A stretch of 64,000 bases of DNA from Planctomycetota bacterium (GTDB lineage Bacteria > Planctomycetota > Phycisphaerae > Phycisphaerales > UBA1924): assembly GCA_039819165.1 (NCBI GenBank), contig JBCBSM010000001.1, positions 1,364,001 to 1,428,000 of the forward strand, given 5' to 3'. The position numbers and the translations under genes are program-made. Position 1 is the stretch's first letter. Every line of letters starts with the position of its first letter. The notes beneath the pieces are model-generated. The model was given only the letters and a program-made list of their open reading frames with translations. It was not told the DNA's origin and ran no database searches. Positions 47,613 through 59,800 of this stretch are shown piece after piece.

Positions 47613-49223
47613 ATGGCCGACAAGATTGCGCTGATCTGGCCCGAGATCGTCCTGTTCGCGACGACGTGCATTGTGCTGGTGCTCGGGCTCTCGCCGAACA
47701 AGAAGTCGAGGATCCTGTGCCTGCCGGCATCGATGATCGGCATGGGCGTGGCGGGCGCGCTGGCGCTGGCGCTGGGCGGCGGGCCGGATGCCGCGCAGGC
47801 AACCGACTCGGTGCTGCCGATGCTGCCGAGCTTCGCGAAGGTCGCCATCGCGGCCGTGGGCCTGCTGCTGCTGCTGCTGCAGGCGGGGCTGATCGATCGC
47901 CGCGAGGAGGCCTTGGTCGCCGCCGGCGGCCCCTACCGCCCGCTGCGGATGAACCGGGCGGAGTACTACGCCCTGACGCTGTTCTCCCTGACGGGCCTGA
48001 TGCTGTGCGCATCGGCCGACGACCTGATCTGGCTGTTCCTGGCGCTCGAGCTCACCAGCCTGCCGACCTACGTGATGGTCGCGATGTCGTCCTCGCGAGA
48101 CCGTGCGCAAGAGGCGGCGGTCAAGTACTTCTTTCTGGGGGCGCTGGGGGCGGCCACGTTCCTGATGGGCTTCGTGCTGCTCTACGGCGGCACGGGCACG
48201 GCCCACCTGCCCGAGATGGCGGCCTTCTTCGCGGCCAACGGCATCAACTCCGTCGCGATGGCGGGCATCCTGATCTCGATCGCGGGGCTGGGCTTCAAGA
48301 TCGCGGCCGTGCCCATGCACTTCTACACGGCGGACGTCTACCAGGGCGCGGCGTCGCCGGTGACGGCCTTCCTCGCGTTCGTGCCCAAGACCGCGGGCTT
48401 CCTGGCGCTGCTGCTGGTGTGCGCAACGGTGGGCTGGAACCAGGGCGGCGAGGCGGGCGGGCTGCCCGAGGCCGTCCGCATCCTGCTGTGGGTGATGGCG
48501 GCCGTCACGATGACCGTCGGCAACGTGCTTGCGATCGTGCAGCACTCGATCAAGCGGATGCTGGCCTACTCGTCGATCGCCCACTCGGGCTACATGCTCG
48601 TCGGGCTGCTCGCGGGCCCGGGCGACGGCACCTTCGCTACGAGCGGCGTGTCGGCGGTGGTCTTCTACCTGGCGGCCTACGGCGTGATGAACACCGGCGC
48701 CTTCGCGGTGCTGGCCTGCCTGGAGCGGCGGGCGGCCGACCGTGGCGAGCCCCGCGAGATCGAGAGCTTCGAGGAGCTCCGCGGCCTGTGGAAGCGCGAG
48801 CCGCTGCTCGGCGTGCTGCTGGGGATCGTGGCGCTCAGCCTGCTGGGCTTTCCGCCGCTGCTGGGCTTCCTGGCGAAGCTGCCGCTGTTCACCTCGGGCA
48901 TCGCGGCGGGCGAGATCACGCTGGTCGTGATCCTGGGCGTCAATTCGGCGATCGCCGCGTTCTACTACCTCCGCATCGTCAAGGCCGCCATCATCGATGC
49001 CCCCGAGGGCGGGGACGACGGAATCTCGTGGCACCCGCAGCGGGCCCAGCGTCTGGCGGTCGCGGCCGCGTCGGCGTTCGGTGTGATCGCGCTGGCGCTG
49101 TCGGCGAGGCTGATGGCGAGCGCCGCCGAGGCGTCGGCCGCCTACGTCCCGCCCGTGCAGCAGGCCGACGGAAGCGAGCCCGGCGATGCCCGCGTCGCGG
49201 CGGTCGACGAGCGCGGCCGCTAG
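47613..49223 (+). CDS. nuoN: NADH-quinone oxidoreductase subunit N
   Basis: A 536-residue antiporter-like subunit. Seen are LIWLFLALELTSLPTYVMVA, AAVKYFFLGALGAATFLMG, AVPMHFYTADVYQGAASPVT, and IKRMLAYSSIAHSGYMLVG. The end of the gene overlaps the 3' end of a convergent gene by 4 bp. It starts 5 bp after nuoM and closes the nuoJ-N set. Confidence 0.96.
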   Translation: MADKIALIWPEIVLFATTCIVLVLGLSPNKKSRILCLPASMIGMGVAGALALALGGGPDAAQATDSVLPMLPSFAKVAIAAVGLLLLLLQAGLIDRREEALVAAGGPYRPLRMNRAEYYALTLFSLTGLMLCASADDLIWLFLALELTSLPTYVMVAMSSSRDRAQEAAVKYFFLGALGAATFLMGFVLLYGGTGTAHLPEMAAFFAANGINSVAMAGILISIAGLGFKIAAVPMHFYTADVYQGAASPVTAFLAFVPKTAGFLALLLVCATVGWNQGGEAGGLPEAVRILLWVMAAVTMTVGNVLAIVQHSIKRMLAYSSIAHSGYMLVGLLAGPGDGTFATSGVSAVVFYLAAYGVMNTGAFAVLACLERRAADRGEPREIESFEELRGLWKREPLLGVLLGIVALSLLGFPPLLGFLAKLPLFTSGIAAGEITLVVILGVNSAIAAFYYLRIVKAAIIDAPEGGDDGISWHPQRAQRLAVAAASAFGVIALALSARLMASAAEASAAYVPPVQQADGSEPGDARVAAVDERGR

Positions 49224-50047
49224 CTGTCGTCGAGCCGGCGGAGCACGAAGCGCTGGATGGCGACGCCCGCGACGCCCAGCACGAGCCAGCCGGCCGCCAG
49301 CACCTCGGGCCGCACGGCGTCAAGATCCATCGATTCGCCGCGAGCCGAGAGCAGCAGTCCTGTGCCCAGCGGCCAGAGAGCAGCGCCGAAGAAGGCCGTC
49401 GCGGCGGCGTTGATCCGGCCGGGCGACGACGCCCCCACGACCGCGCCTCCGATGCCGGCCGCGACGATCGCGAGCAGCGCATAGCCGCGGATGTCCTCGG
49501 GGATCTGGCCCCACAGGTCGCGCAGGCCCTCCTCGGCCGCGGCCGAAGCGTCCAGAGTCATGGCGGCGGCGGGATCGAGGTCCACGAGCGGCGAGGCGGC
49601 CTGGATGGCATCGGCGGCGGTGGCCTGGATGGGCGTGCCGTCGGCAGGCTGATGAGCCACCAGGGGCTCGAACCCAAGCCCCAGCGCCACGAGGATGCCG
49701 GCGGCGACCAGCGCGGACGCGACGCTGCCTGCCACGAGGCACACGATGGCCCGCATCGCCGCCAGGGCCGCGATCACGCCGATGGCGGCCCCGACCGAGG
49801 CGGCGAGCAACGCCGAGGGCACGCCGGCGACGTCCTCGATGGGCAGGTGCCGGGAGGCCCACAGCCCGCCGGCGAGGCCCAGCGAACCGCCGACGGCGGC
49901 GAGGGCGATGCTCACGGCACGCGCGCCGGCGGCCCACAGCATCAGCCCGACAACCACCAGCACGCCGGCGGCCTCCGGCGAGCGTGCGGCCGCGAGGGCC
50001 TGCATCAGGATGTCCGTCGAGCCCATCTGGCCGTCCACGGCTTGCAT
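49220..50047 (-). CDS. Polytopic membrane protein, function unknown
   Basis: A 275-residue protein with about six to seven hydrophobic segments and an acidic loop (LVDLDPAAAMTLDASAAAEE) between them. The starts of the segments read ..AAGVLVVVGLMLWAAG.., AALAAMRAIVCLVAGSVASA and YALLAIVAAGIGGAVVGAS. No family is recognised, though the size and pattern resemble small channel-like proteins. The ATG at 50047 follows a CGG-rich region; the stop overlaps the nuoN stop region by 4 bp (convergent). Confidence 0.72.
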   Translation of the reverse strand: MQAVDGQMGSTDILMQALAAARSPEAAGVLVVVGLMLWAAGARAVSIALAAVGGSLGLAGGLWASRHLPIEDVAGVPSALLAASVGAAIGVIAALAAMRAIVCLVAGSVASALVAAGILVALGLGFEPLVAHQPADGTPIQATAADAIQAASPLVDLDPAAAMTLDASAAAEEGLRDLWGQIPEDIRGYALLAIVAAGIGGAVVGASSPGRINAAATAFFGAALWPLGTGLLLSARGESMDLDAVRPEVLAAGWLVLGVAGVAIQRFVLRRLDDS

Positions 50048-50827
50048 CCCCCGACGCCGATAAGGTACCTCCCGGCGTCCGCTGCGACCACGAACCGTCC
50101 CGGTATCCCGGGCTGGTTCGCGGGCTTGATCGACCCGCAGCAGGCCGGCATCGGAGAAAGCAAGCGACGGCGGCCCGCGGCCGCGTCGGATTGGCCGGGC
50201 TCCACCGGTTGGATCCCCTGTGCCGCCGCCTATCGGCCGCGTTGGCTGCAACCCGCCGCGCACCGGCCGCGTACGGTCTGCCCGGAGCGTCGTCCGGCTG
50301 GATCCGGGCGGCACCCCACAGAGCCGGCCCCCGCATGCCGGCCTGAGAAGCAGGCCGCAATAAGCCGGCAGCACGCCGATGTCCGGCTCGCGAGCCGCGC
50401 GAGAGCACCCGGACACACAGATGCCCGAGGCAGCCCCGCGGTGCGGCCGACGCCGGCCGGCATTGCGTAGGCGCCCGCGGACTGGGAGCAATCGATGACG
50501 CAGCTACCGAGCAGCAGGATTTGTCTAGCCTGTGGCGGACCTTCCTGATATGCTTGCGGACGCTGGAGGCGGCGGGGTGCGGCCCCACCAGCGCGAGGAC
50601 GTGAGACCTGCTTCGTACCCACCCGGCGGCCCCTGGCACGGTGCCCGGTCCGCCACCCACGCTCGCCCGAGCGTGTGACGCGCTCGCCCGCAGCCCGCGG
50701 GCGGCGACGGGTCGATCCGCCCGCCGGAGCGACCAACCATGCCGGCCCCGGCCCACCCCGGCCGGCATCGATGCCCCGAAGATGCACCGTGCAGCACGGT
50801 GTCGCATAGAGCCAGCGAGGAGCGGTC
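50048..50827. other. Long intergenic region upstream of the giant exoprotein gene
   Basis: About 780 bp without a supported gene. It holds no recognised RNA. A weak -35/-10-like pair (TTGTCT at 50521 and TGATAT at 50546) has 19-bp spacing and is not convincing. The right end holds two hairpins listed separately. Reading frames here look like chance ORFs of high-GC DNA. Confidence 0.6.
50739..50801 (+). promoter_or_regulatory. Two leader hairpins upstream of the giant gene
   Basis: ATGCCGGCC (50739-50747) pairs with GGCCGGCAT (50760-50768), a 9-bp stem. CACCGTG (50785-50791) pairs with CACGGTG (50795-50801), a 7-bp stem with a 3-nt loop. The second ends 26 nt before the start codon, close to the GAGGAG ribosome site. 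They could stabilise the mRNA or control translation. Confidence 0.4.
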
Positions 50828-53800
50828 ATGAAGCCCAACCGCCGTTCGACGACCCGCCCGTACGTTCGCCAACGCTCCGGCCTCAAGAAGCAGGACGCGC
50901 ACGGCGCGGCCTCCCGCTTGGCCGATCTCGCCGGACGGGCCCAGCGGCCCGACGTCGAGCCGCTCGAGCCGCGGCAGCTGCTCTTCGCCCTGACCGTCGA
51001 CCCGTCGTCGGTGGACCCCACCACGGGCGTGGGCATCGCGACGGCCTACTTCGGCTACACGATTCCCTACCTGCAGTTCCCCGATGACATCGGCGACGAC
51101 GACGACGAGCTCGTCGACGAGGACTTCGACGAGGAGGGCGGCAACGGCACGCCCGTGATCTCGCAGACCGTCTTCGACGGCTCGAACCTGTTCATCCAGC
51201 ACAACATCACGCCGTCGGCCGACATCCAGCTCGTGTCGCCGCCGGGCGTGGACCCGAGCCAGAGCGACGAGGCCCGCGTGCAGGTGCTGCTCCAGGAGGG
51301 CGAGCAGTTCACGCTCTCGCTGGTAGCCTCGGAGGACCGCACCGACCTGATCCGCGCCGTCCGCAGCGTGCAGCTCGACTTCTTCGCCGCGCCGGGCTCG
51401 ACGCAGGGGCTCGACCTGCAGAACACCCGGGTCAACCTGTTGTTCCAGGGCCAGGTCGTCGAGTCCTTCGAGGGCGTCGCCGAGCTCGAGGCCTTCCGCC
51501 AGGGCGGCGTGTCGGGCTCGGGCGTGGGCACCTTCCTGTTCGCCGCGTCGCCGATCCTGTCGGGCGAGGCCTCGCCGGCGTTCGACTCGATCCAGTTCGT
51601 GTCGATCGGCGGCCCGAGCGCCGCCTTCCAGTTCGACAATTACGCCGCAAACGTCCCGCCGGGCAACTTTGCCGACCTGATCGAGGGACGCATCTTCGGC
51701 GTCGAGGTCACCCTGGCCGGCTTGCCGGGCACCACCGCCGAGTTCTTCGACCTCTACGGTCGACCGATCATCCAGACCATCGCCGTCGGCATCCCGGATG
51801 CCGACCTGGAGCTCCCGATCGTCGATCGAGACGATAACGGCGTGCCGGACTTCAACGATGGCATCGGCCGCATCATCCTGAGCAACTACGACGCCGCGAC
51901 GACGCTGACCATCTTCGGCGGCACGATCGAGGCCGGCGACCCGGACCCCGACGCCGACTTCTCGCAGGGCGGCTTCAACTTCGTCGGCGTCCAGGACCTG
52001 CTGGGCTTCGGTGATCAGTTCGAAGAGGCCGGCTTCGGCTTCCGGCTCGTGCCCGATGGCGACGGCGAGGTCGACGGCCTCCCGCCGGCCGCGGGCTCGG
52101 TCGCGCTCGGCTCCCCGTACTTCCGCGACAACACCTCGCAGGCGTCATACAACCCGGCGGGCCTGCCCGCGACGCGGAACTTCGTGGACCCCGATCAGGG
52201 CATCTTCGCGCTGGGCACCCAGCCGCTCGGCAGCGTGATGCTGCACGGCATGCTGTTCGGCAACTCGGTATTCAACGGCCCGGTCGACCGCCTGGCGTTC
52301 ATGCCGGTGTACGGCTCGGTCACGGTCAAGGGCGACCTGGGGACCTTCGTCGCCGGATCCGAGGCGGGCCACTGGGTGCCCGACGACACCAACGACATCA
52401 CCAAGACCGGCGGCCAGCTCATCGTCGAGCGCACGCTGGGCCAGGTCCACATCGCCGGCCGCTCGCTGCTGGACACCACCGTGGTCGGCGACCTGAGCTC
52501 GCCCGCCACCCGCCCCGCGGGCGACATCATCACCTACTTCGAGCTCGAGTTCCCGCTGGGCATCGATACCGATGGCGACGTCGACACCCGCACGACCATC
52601 GAGGCGCTGCTCTTCGGCGGCGCGATCGGCCGGGCCGAGGCGGCGATCTCCAACACCATCAGCCCCGTCGCACGGTTCGACCAGGCGCCCATTACCGGCG
52701 GGAGCTACTTCCGCAACGATTCGATCGGCAGCGCCGAGTTCATCGGCAACGCCGGCAGCCAGGTCCAGGTCATCGGCGACATCGGCTACGGCGACCCGGT
52801 CAACACCGCCGAGGACGCGGTGGACGTCTACGCGATCGCGCTGGACGGCACCCGGCCGGTCATCATCGAGGCCAGCACCACCTCGCCGGCATGGGAGATC
52901 CGGATCGTCGATGCGCGGGGCCGGCAGGTCGCCGCCGTGGCGAACGACGAGACGCTGATCAACACCGGCCGCTACTTCCTCGAATACACCCCCGAGTACG
53001 CGGGCGTGTACTACATCGTCATCTCCGATGCGCCCGAGGGCGATCTCGCGGGCGGCTTCTTCTACGCGCTCAACATCAGCGGCCTGGCGCCCGTCACGCT
53101 GGGCACCTACCGCACCGGCTCGGGCCTCGGCACCCCGGCGGTCGCCTTCGAGCCCGGCGTCTCGACCACGAGCGGCTCGATGTCGCTCAACGTGCTCTCG
53201 GGCGCGATGGGCTCCATCCGCGCGGGCACGGGCTATTCCTCCAGCGGTGGCGGCCAGGTGAGCGCCGACGAGGCGATCAACTTCACCGACGAGGGCACCG
53301 CAACGGGCGATGCGCCCGACGAGCGGGCCAACCTGGCCGCGGGCAGCTACACCATCACCGGCGGCGACCTGTTCGAGATCTATGCCGGCTCGGACATCGA
53401 GACCACCGCCGAGCCGCTGACCTTCCAGATCGGCGGCAACCTGGGCTACCTCATCACGGGCCAGTCGCCGATCATCGGCGTCAACCCCAACGAGGGCGAC
53501 GTGCTCGCCGGCCCCGCCCTGACCTTCAACGTCTCGGGCAGCATCGGCTTCCTCGACATCGCCGGCGGCCTGGGCATCGACCAGGACGTCGATACCCTGC
53601 CGATCCCCGGCGTGGGCGCACCCAGCTCGATCTCGTTCCGCACGGGCCTCGGCGGCGGCGCGGGCGACATCGGCTTCATCCGCGTCGGATCGCACGTGGG
53701 CGCCGACACGGTCAACATCGTCACGTCGCCGGGCTCGACGATCGGCGGCTTCGTCATCGTGCAGGACGTGGCCTTCGATCCCGAGCAGATCTTCCTGGGC

Positions 53801-56800
53801 ATCGACGGCGGCACCTTCGGCAACGCCGTCAACCTTGATCTGGGAGCGGGCAGCGACCTGCGCTTCTTCGACACGCCCCGCATCGTGTCGCAGGCCTCGG
53901 CCCGCGCGGGCCTCGACCTGCTGATCGGCGAGACCATCGAACTCGTCGACGACGCCGGCGGCACGTTCACGATTACCGTGAGTGGCGGCGGCGCACCGGG
54001 CACGAACGTCGGATTCATCCGCTTCATCGCCATCGATGGCTCGGACGGCGTGGCCCTGGGCACCATCGAGGTCGACCTCTCGGGCGGCCGCACGCTGACC
54101 ATCAACGGCGTGGACGGCACCGCCGACGACGTCATCAGCATCGGCCGCATTGACGTGCAGAACGCCGACGGCCAGTCGGACATCAACATCACCGGCGACG
54201 TGCAGATCGACGTCTGGCAGATCGTCCAGACCGGCGGCGGCGCGTTCGACTCGATCACCAACCAGACGCCCGGCGGTGACATCGTCGCCATCGACGTGGC
54301 GGGCATCAACACCGTCGACATCGAGGGCGATCTGGGCCGCACCCAGGTGTCGGCCTTCGGCCCGACCCGCATCTCGCCGTTCTACGGCATCAATGGCAGC
54401 GGCATCCAGGGCATCCTGGGCCCCGAGACCTTCCAGATCATCGCGGCGACGATCGAGCCGGACTGGAACGGCCAGCTCTACCGCCCCATCGGCGATACCA
54501 ACTACGACGCCGGCAACGGCTACCTGAGCGATCTCGGCTCGCCGCTGGACCCGTACCTCGACGGCCTGTTCGTCCGCGGCGGCAACGTCGCCCTGGTCTC
54601 GGTCGAGGGCTCGGTGGGCGACATCATCCTCGCGCCGACCGCGACGCTGACGCAACTCAACGTGGATGACGACGACATCACCTCGGCGAGTGGCTTCGAC
54701 GGCATCTTCGGCACGATCTACGCCGGCGACATCAACTCCATCGACGTGGGCGACGGCGTCGTGGCCCCCACCCAGAACTCGCTGTCGACGTCGGGCATCT
54801 TCGCCGCCGACGACATCATCCAGCTGATCGCCGAGGACGCGGTGATCGCCGCGAACATCATCGCCGGCAACGCGGTCGCCGAGGGCGGCTTCGGCGGCGA
54901 CAACGGCATCATCGATCTCGACCTGAGCAACACGCTCATCACCGATGCGTTCATCGGCGCCAACAACCTCGACGTCTTCTGGCTCTCGATCAACTACGGC
55001 GACGACTTCCTCCGCACGGGCGAGGTCCAGAACATCATCGGCACCGACGGTACGCGGATCTTCCGCACGCAGATCTCCGCGGGGTCCTACGACGAGATCA
55101 ACATCGATGGGGATCTCGATGCCGTCCAGCTCGACTCGGCCGGCGATCTCCGCCTGATCCAGGCCGCCAACATCATCAACAGCACCGCCGGCGGCACCGC
55201 CCGCGAGCTGTTCCGCTCGCTCTTCTTGATCGACGGCGACGTGGATGACATCATCCTCGGCGACGGCAGTTCGGCGGGTCCGTTCGCGGGCGTCCTCTCG
55301 GACACCACGTTCAACATCTCCGGCGAGATCGAGAACGGCATCGACGCGCGGCTCGTGCAGCGTTCCGACATCGGCGTCGCGGGCACCATCAACAACTTCG
55401 ACGCCGAAGAAATCCGCTCCACGCAGATCAGCACGGGCCAGATCGTGGACTTCGAGGTCGTCGGAGCCATCCGCGCCTCGGAGATCAGCGTCTCGGGTCC
55501 GCTGGCCAGCCTGGTCGCCGACGAGATCACGGGCACGGCCATCAGCATTACGGGTCCGGACGGCCGCCTCGACCTGCTCCAGGTCCGCACGCTGTTCGAC
55601 GGCGCCATCCTGGCCACCGGCCCCATCGCGCTCGTCGAGGCGACCGAGGGCGACCTCAAGGGCAGCCTGATCACGCGGACCGCCCGCGGCAACGTCGACG
55701 CCCTGGTCGCCTCCCGCGACATCCTCCTCGAGACCGACATCAGCGGCACGCTGACGAGCCTCGATGTCGGCCGCAACCTCGGCGCCATCGACAACCCGAC
55801 GGTCTTCCTCGTCCGCGGCGACCTCGCGGGCGCCGACATCTCGGGCGGCGGCCTGTATTCCGACCTGCGGGTGGGTGACAACGTCACCGGCCCCATCGTC
55901 ATCGGCGGCCTGCCGGGCCTGCCGGGCAACAACCAGATCCCCACTGGCACCATCGAGGCCTTCGGCAACATCGGCCTAGTCACCATCAACGGCGACTTCG
56001 GCGGCAGCATCATCAGCCACTCGGGCGGCATCGGCGATGTCATCATCAACAACGGCTCGCTGCTGCCGCAGGCCAGCGTGTCGGCCTTCAACTCCAGCAT
56101 CAACAATCTGGTCATCAACAGCGGTCATCTGCTGGGCGACGTCCACGCCGACCGCGTCATCTTCAACATCACCCTCAACGGCTCCGAGGATGGCGTCTTC
56201 GGCGACATCGGCGTCAACCCCGAGCTGTCGAGCTTCGCGGCGGCGACCAGCCTCCGCAACCAGCTGCCCCCGGGCGTGGGCGTCAGCATCGCCTTCGACG
56301 GCCCGCGGATCACCGCCGGCGAGGACGTGGGCAACATCCTGCTGACCAACGGCTCGATCTTCGAGACGCTGATCTTCGCCAACGACGCCATCGGCGGCAT
56401 CCGCGTCACGGGCAACATCCAGAACGACGGCTCGACCTCGGGCTTCGGCACGCAGATCGTCGCCGGCAACTCGATCTTCCTGGTCGAGGCCACCGGCAGC
56501 ATCAGCAACGCCTTCATCGGCGCGGGCATCTTCGACCTGGGCGCCGACGGCCGCGCGGGCGGCACGGGCGACAACGCCGACGCCGTCAAGTCGGGTCGCG
56601 TGCGGACCGTCTCGGCAGGCGGTGACGCGACCAACGTCGCCATCGCTTCGGGCATCGTGGCGGGCGCCGACGGCATCTACAACACCGCCGACGACCTCCA
56701 CGCGATGGGCATCTCGATCATCCAGACCGTCACCGTGGGCGGCGCCGTCACCAACGTCAGCGCCCACACCGACACGGGCCTGCCCAACGCCACCGCCGGC

Positions 56801-59800
56801 ATCACCACGGGCGGCCAGGCGACCCCGGTCGCGGGCGGCGCGCTCGCGACGATCGGCTTCGTCGCCGACCAGTCCACCTTCGACTTCGCCTCGCTGGGCA
56901 CCGTGCTCACCGCGGGCGAGGCCTTCGAGTTTACCCGCGGCGTCGCCACGGGCACCATCACCTTCTCGGGTCCCGGCACCGCCATCTGGGATGCCGCCCA
57001 GGGCCGCCTGCTGCTGGTGAGCACCAGCATCGCCTCGACGGTGCAGATCTCCAACGTCAGCACCGGCGCGCTCGAGGACTTCGACATCATCACCAACGAC
57101 GACGCCTCGATCGGCCGCATCGACGTCGACGCCGTGCTGTTCGGCGACTCGGACATCATCATCGACGGCTTCGCCAACGAGATCGTCGTCGACGGCTTCT
57201 TCGGCACCGGCGACATCTTCGTCGGCAACGACATCCAGCTGCTGCAGACCGGCACCGCCGAGAACCCCGGCTCGCTGCTCACCGAGGGCGAGATCCGGGC
57301 CGTCTTCCTCCGCAACCTCGTCGTCACGGGCGATCTGGGCGGCGAGACGCCGCAGCGGCCGGGCGAGTTCACGACCCCGACCATCACCATCTTCGGCACC
57401 GCCGGCATCGAGGTCGGCGGCGGCATGCGGGCGGTCATCAGCGCCGACAACGGCATCCAGGGTGCGCTCTCGGTCGCCGGCGGCATCTCCGATAGCCGCA
57501 TCCGCTCGGGCGACGGCATCGGCCAGGTGAACTCGTCGAACATCATGCGGTCGCGGATCTCGGCGGCCAACGGCATCGCCGGCGTCACCGTGCCCGGCTC
57601 GGTGTTCGATACCTCGATCATCGCCGGCGCCGACCTGGGCCGCGACGGCTCCTTCGGCGGCACCGGCCTCGACGCCGACAGCACCAACGGCGGCAACATC
57701 GGCGCCGTGACCGTGGGCGGCAACTTCCGCGAGAGCGACGTCGTCGCCGGCCTGCTGCGGGGCCCCGATGGGTTCTTCGGCACCAGCGACGACCTGGTCT
57801 CGGGAGGCCGCTCGAATACTGGTCCGGTCAGCATCGCCGGCAGCGACGTCGGTTCGAACCGCGGCTCGGAGTCCTACGGCGTGTTCGCGACCGGCGAGGT
57901 TGGCCTGGTCACCGTGGGCGGCCTCGAGGTCGACGAGTTGCTCAACTTCTCGGTCGACCTGCAGGACACCCTGCCGGGCGTCTTCACGGTCGAGGACATC
58001 AGCGTCGCGTTCGACGGCGGCGTCTACATCGCGTCGATCACCTTCAACCAGGCCATGGACGCCGCCTCGGTCCGCGAGGGCCTGCTGATCAGCGAGGTCC
58101 GCGACGGCGGCGTGGTCACCATCCGCCTCAACGAGGGCGTGGACTACCTCTTCGATTTCGACGACGACTCCAACACCGCGCTGGTCACCTTCCTGACGAC
58201 CGTTACCGAGCGGGACCTGCCGCTGCTGCCGGGCCTGCCGGCCCCGGGCCTGTACCGCTTCGAGCTCGACCCCGGCATCGTGCAGGCCCAGAACGTGGCC
58301 GCCCGCCTCGATGCCGACGGCGACGGCTTCGCCGACGAGGACACCTTCTTCTCGGCCGACGCCTTCGTGGGCGACGTGGGCGACAAGATCAACCCGGGCG
58401 TGGTCACCGTCGATCGCGGCCTGCTCGGCCCCGGCCGGGTGGACTTCTACGGCCCGGGCAGCCTGGACGTCGCGCTGGACGACAACCTGCAGCCCGACGC
58501 GCTGCCCGACATCAACACGACCTTCACCCTCCAGGGCTTCCTCGGCGACCACCCCGACAGCGACGCTCAGGCCTTCGCGCTCGCCAGCGACGTGGACGTG
58601 TACACGATCACGCTGCAGGCCGGCCAGATCCTCCGCCTGGGCGCCAACACGGGCTCGGCCTTCAACGCCGGGATCCTGCTGCTCGACGAGGACGGCTTCG
58701 GCCAGCTCGGCTTCAACACCGCCAGCATCACCCTGCCGGCCGACACCAGCCAGCTGCTCGAGGGCGTCACGACCTTCGGCAACGACTTCCTCATCACCGA
58801 GACGGGCACCTTCTTCCTGGTGGTCACCAATGGCACCATCCAGAACATCTTCGACGACGACGGCGTGGAGAACATCCTGCCGGCGGCGGGCCTCGTGGGC
58901 AGCTACGAGTTCACGCTGCAGGTCTTCGACGACGGCGACTCGGGCTTCACCGCCTCGACCAACTCGGGCGACGGCCGCCGCCTGATCGAGGCGCCGAGCG
59001 CCAGCGCCTTCGCCGGCGCCGATGGCACGCTGGGGACCACCGATGATCGCGCCTCCATCACCGTGGGCGCCTTCACCTTCACCGTCGACGCCGCCACGGG
59101 CGAGGTCACCGGCACCGACAGCAACGGCGTGACCTCCTCGCGGGACGCCAGCGGCACGAGCACCGTGCTCATCGAGTCGGCCATCGGCAACCCGGGCGCC
59201 CGCGGCCTGCCGGGCGACATCACCGCCGACGTCGACGTCTACCACCTCAACAACCGCCAGAACCTCCAGGCCGGCGACCTGCTGGAGATCACCGTCAAGC
59301 TGTCCGAGACGGGCGCCGATCTCGGCGGCCGCCGCTTCACGGGCACGCTGGAGACCATCACGCAGGACTTCGCCGGTTCGGTGCAGCTCGCACTGTTCAA
59401 CACCACCAACTCCACCGGTGTCGCCGACGGCGAGCTGGTCTTCTCGCCCACCGAGTTCCTGCCCAGCGCCGCCGAGGGACCGGCCGTCTTCGCCGAGGAC
59501 GACATCCTCAGCTACGGCACCGACGAGAACGGCGACTTCTTCATCGTCACGCAGGTGCCCGAGACCGGCACCTACGCGGTCTACCTCCAGGGCGTGTTCA
59601 ACGCCGACTACCAGATCGAGGTCCAGCGCAGCGTCGTCGCGCCGGGCGTCGAGGCCTTCGCCGGACCCGATGGCACCTTCGGCACCTTCGACGACATCGA
59701 GCGCCTGCTGCAGGGCCGCTTCCGCTACACCTTCAACGCCGGACCCGATGGCACGCCGGGCACGGCCGACGATTCGGTCGACGGCGCGCTCATCCCCGTC

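Noticed and set aside
49640-49700. tRNA-like TPsiC sequence
   Set aside because: A GGGCTCGAACCC-like string occurs inside a coding gene without the other tRNA arms.
52145-59245. Two long minus-strand ORFs (836 and 1,089 codons)
   Set aside because: They are antisense to the giant exoprotein, and their Ala/Asp/Val/Arg-rich repeats follow from its repeats.
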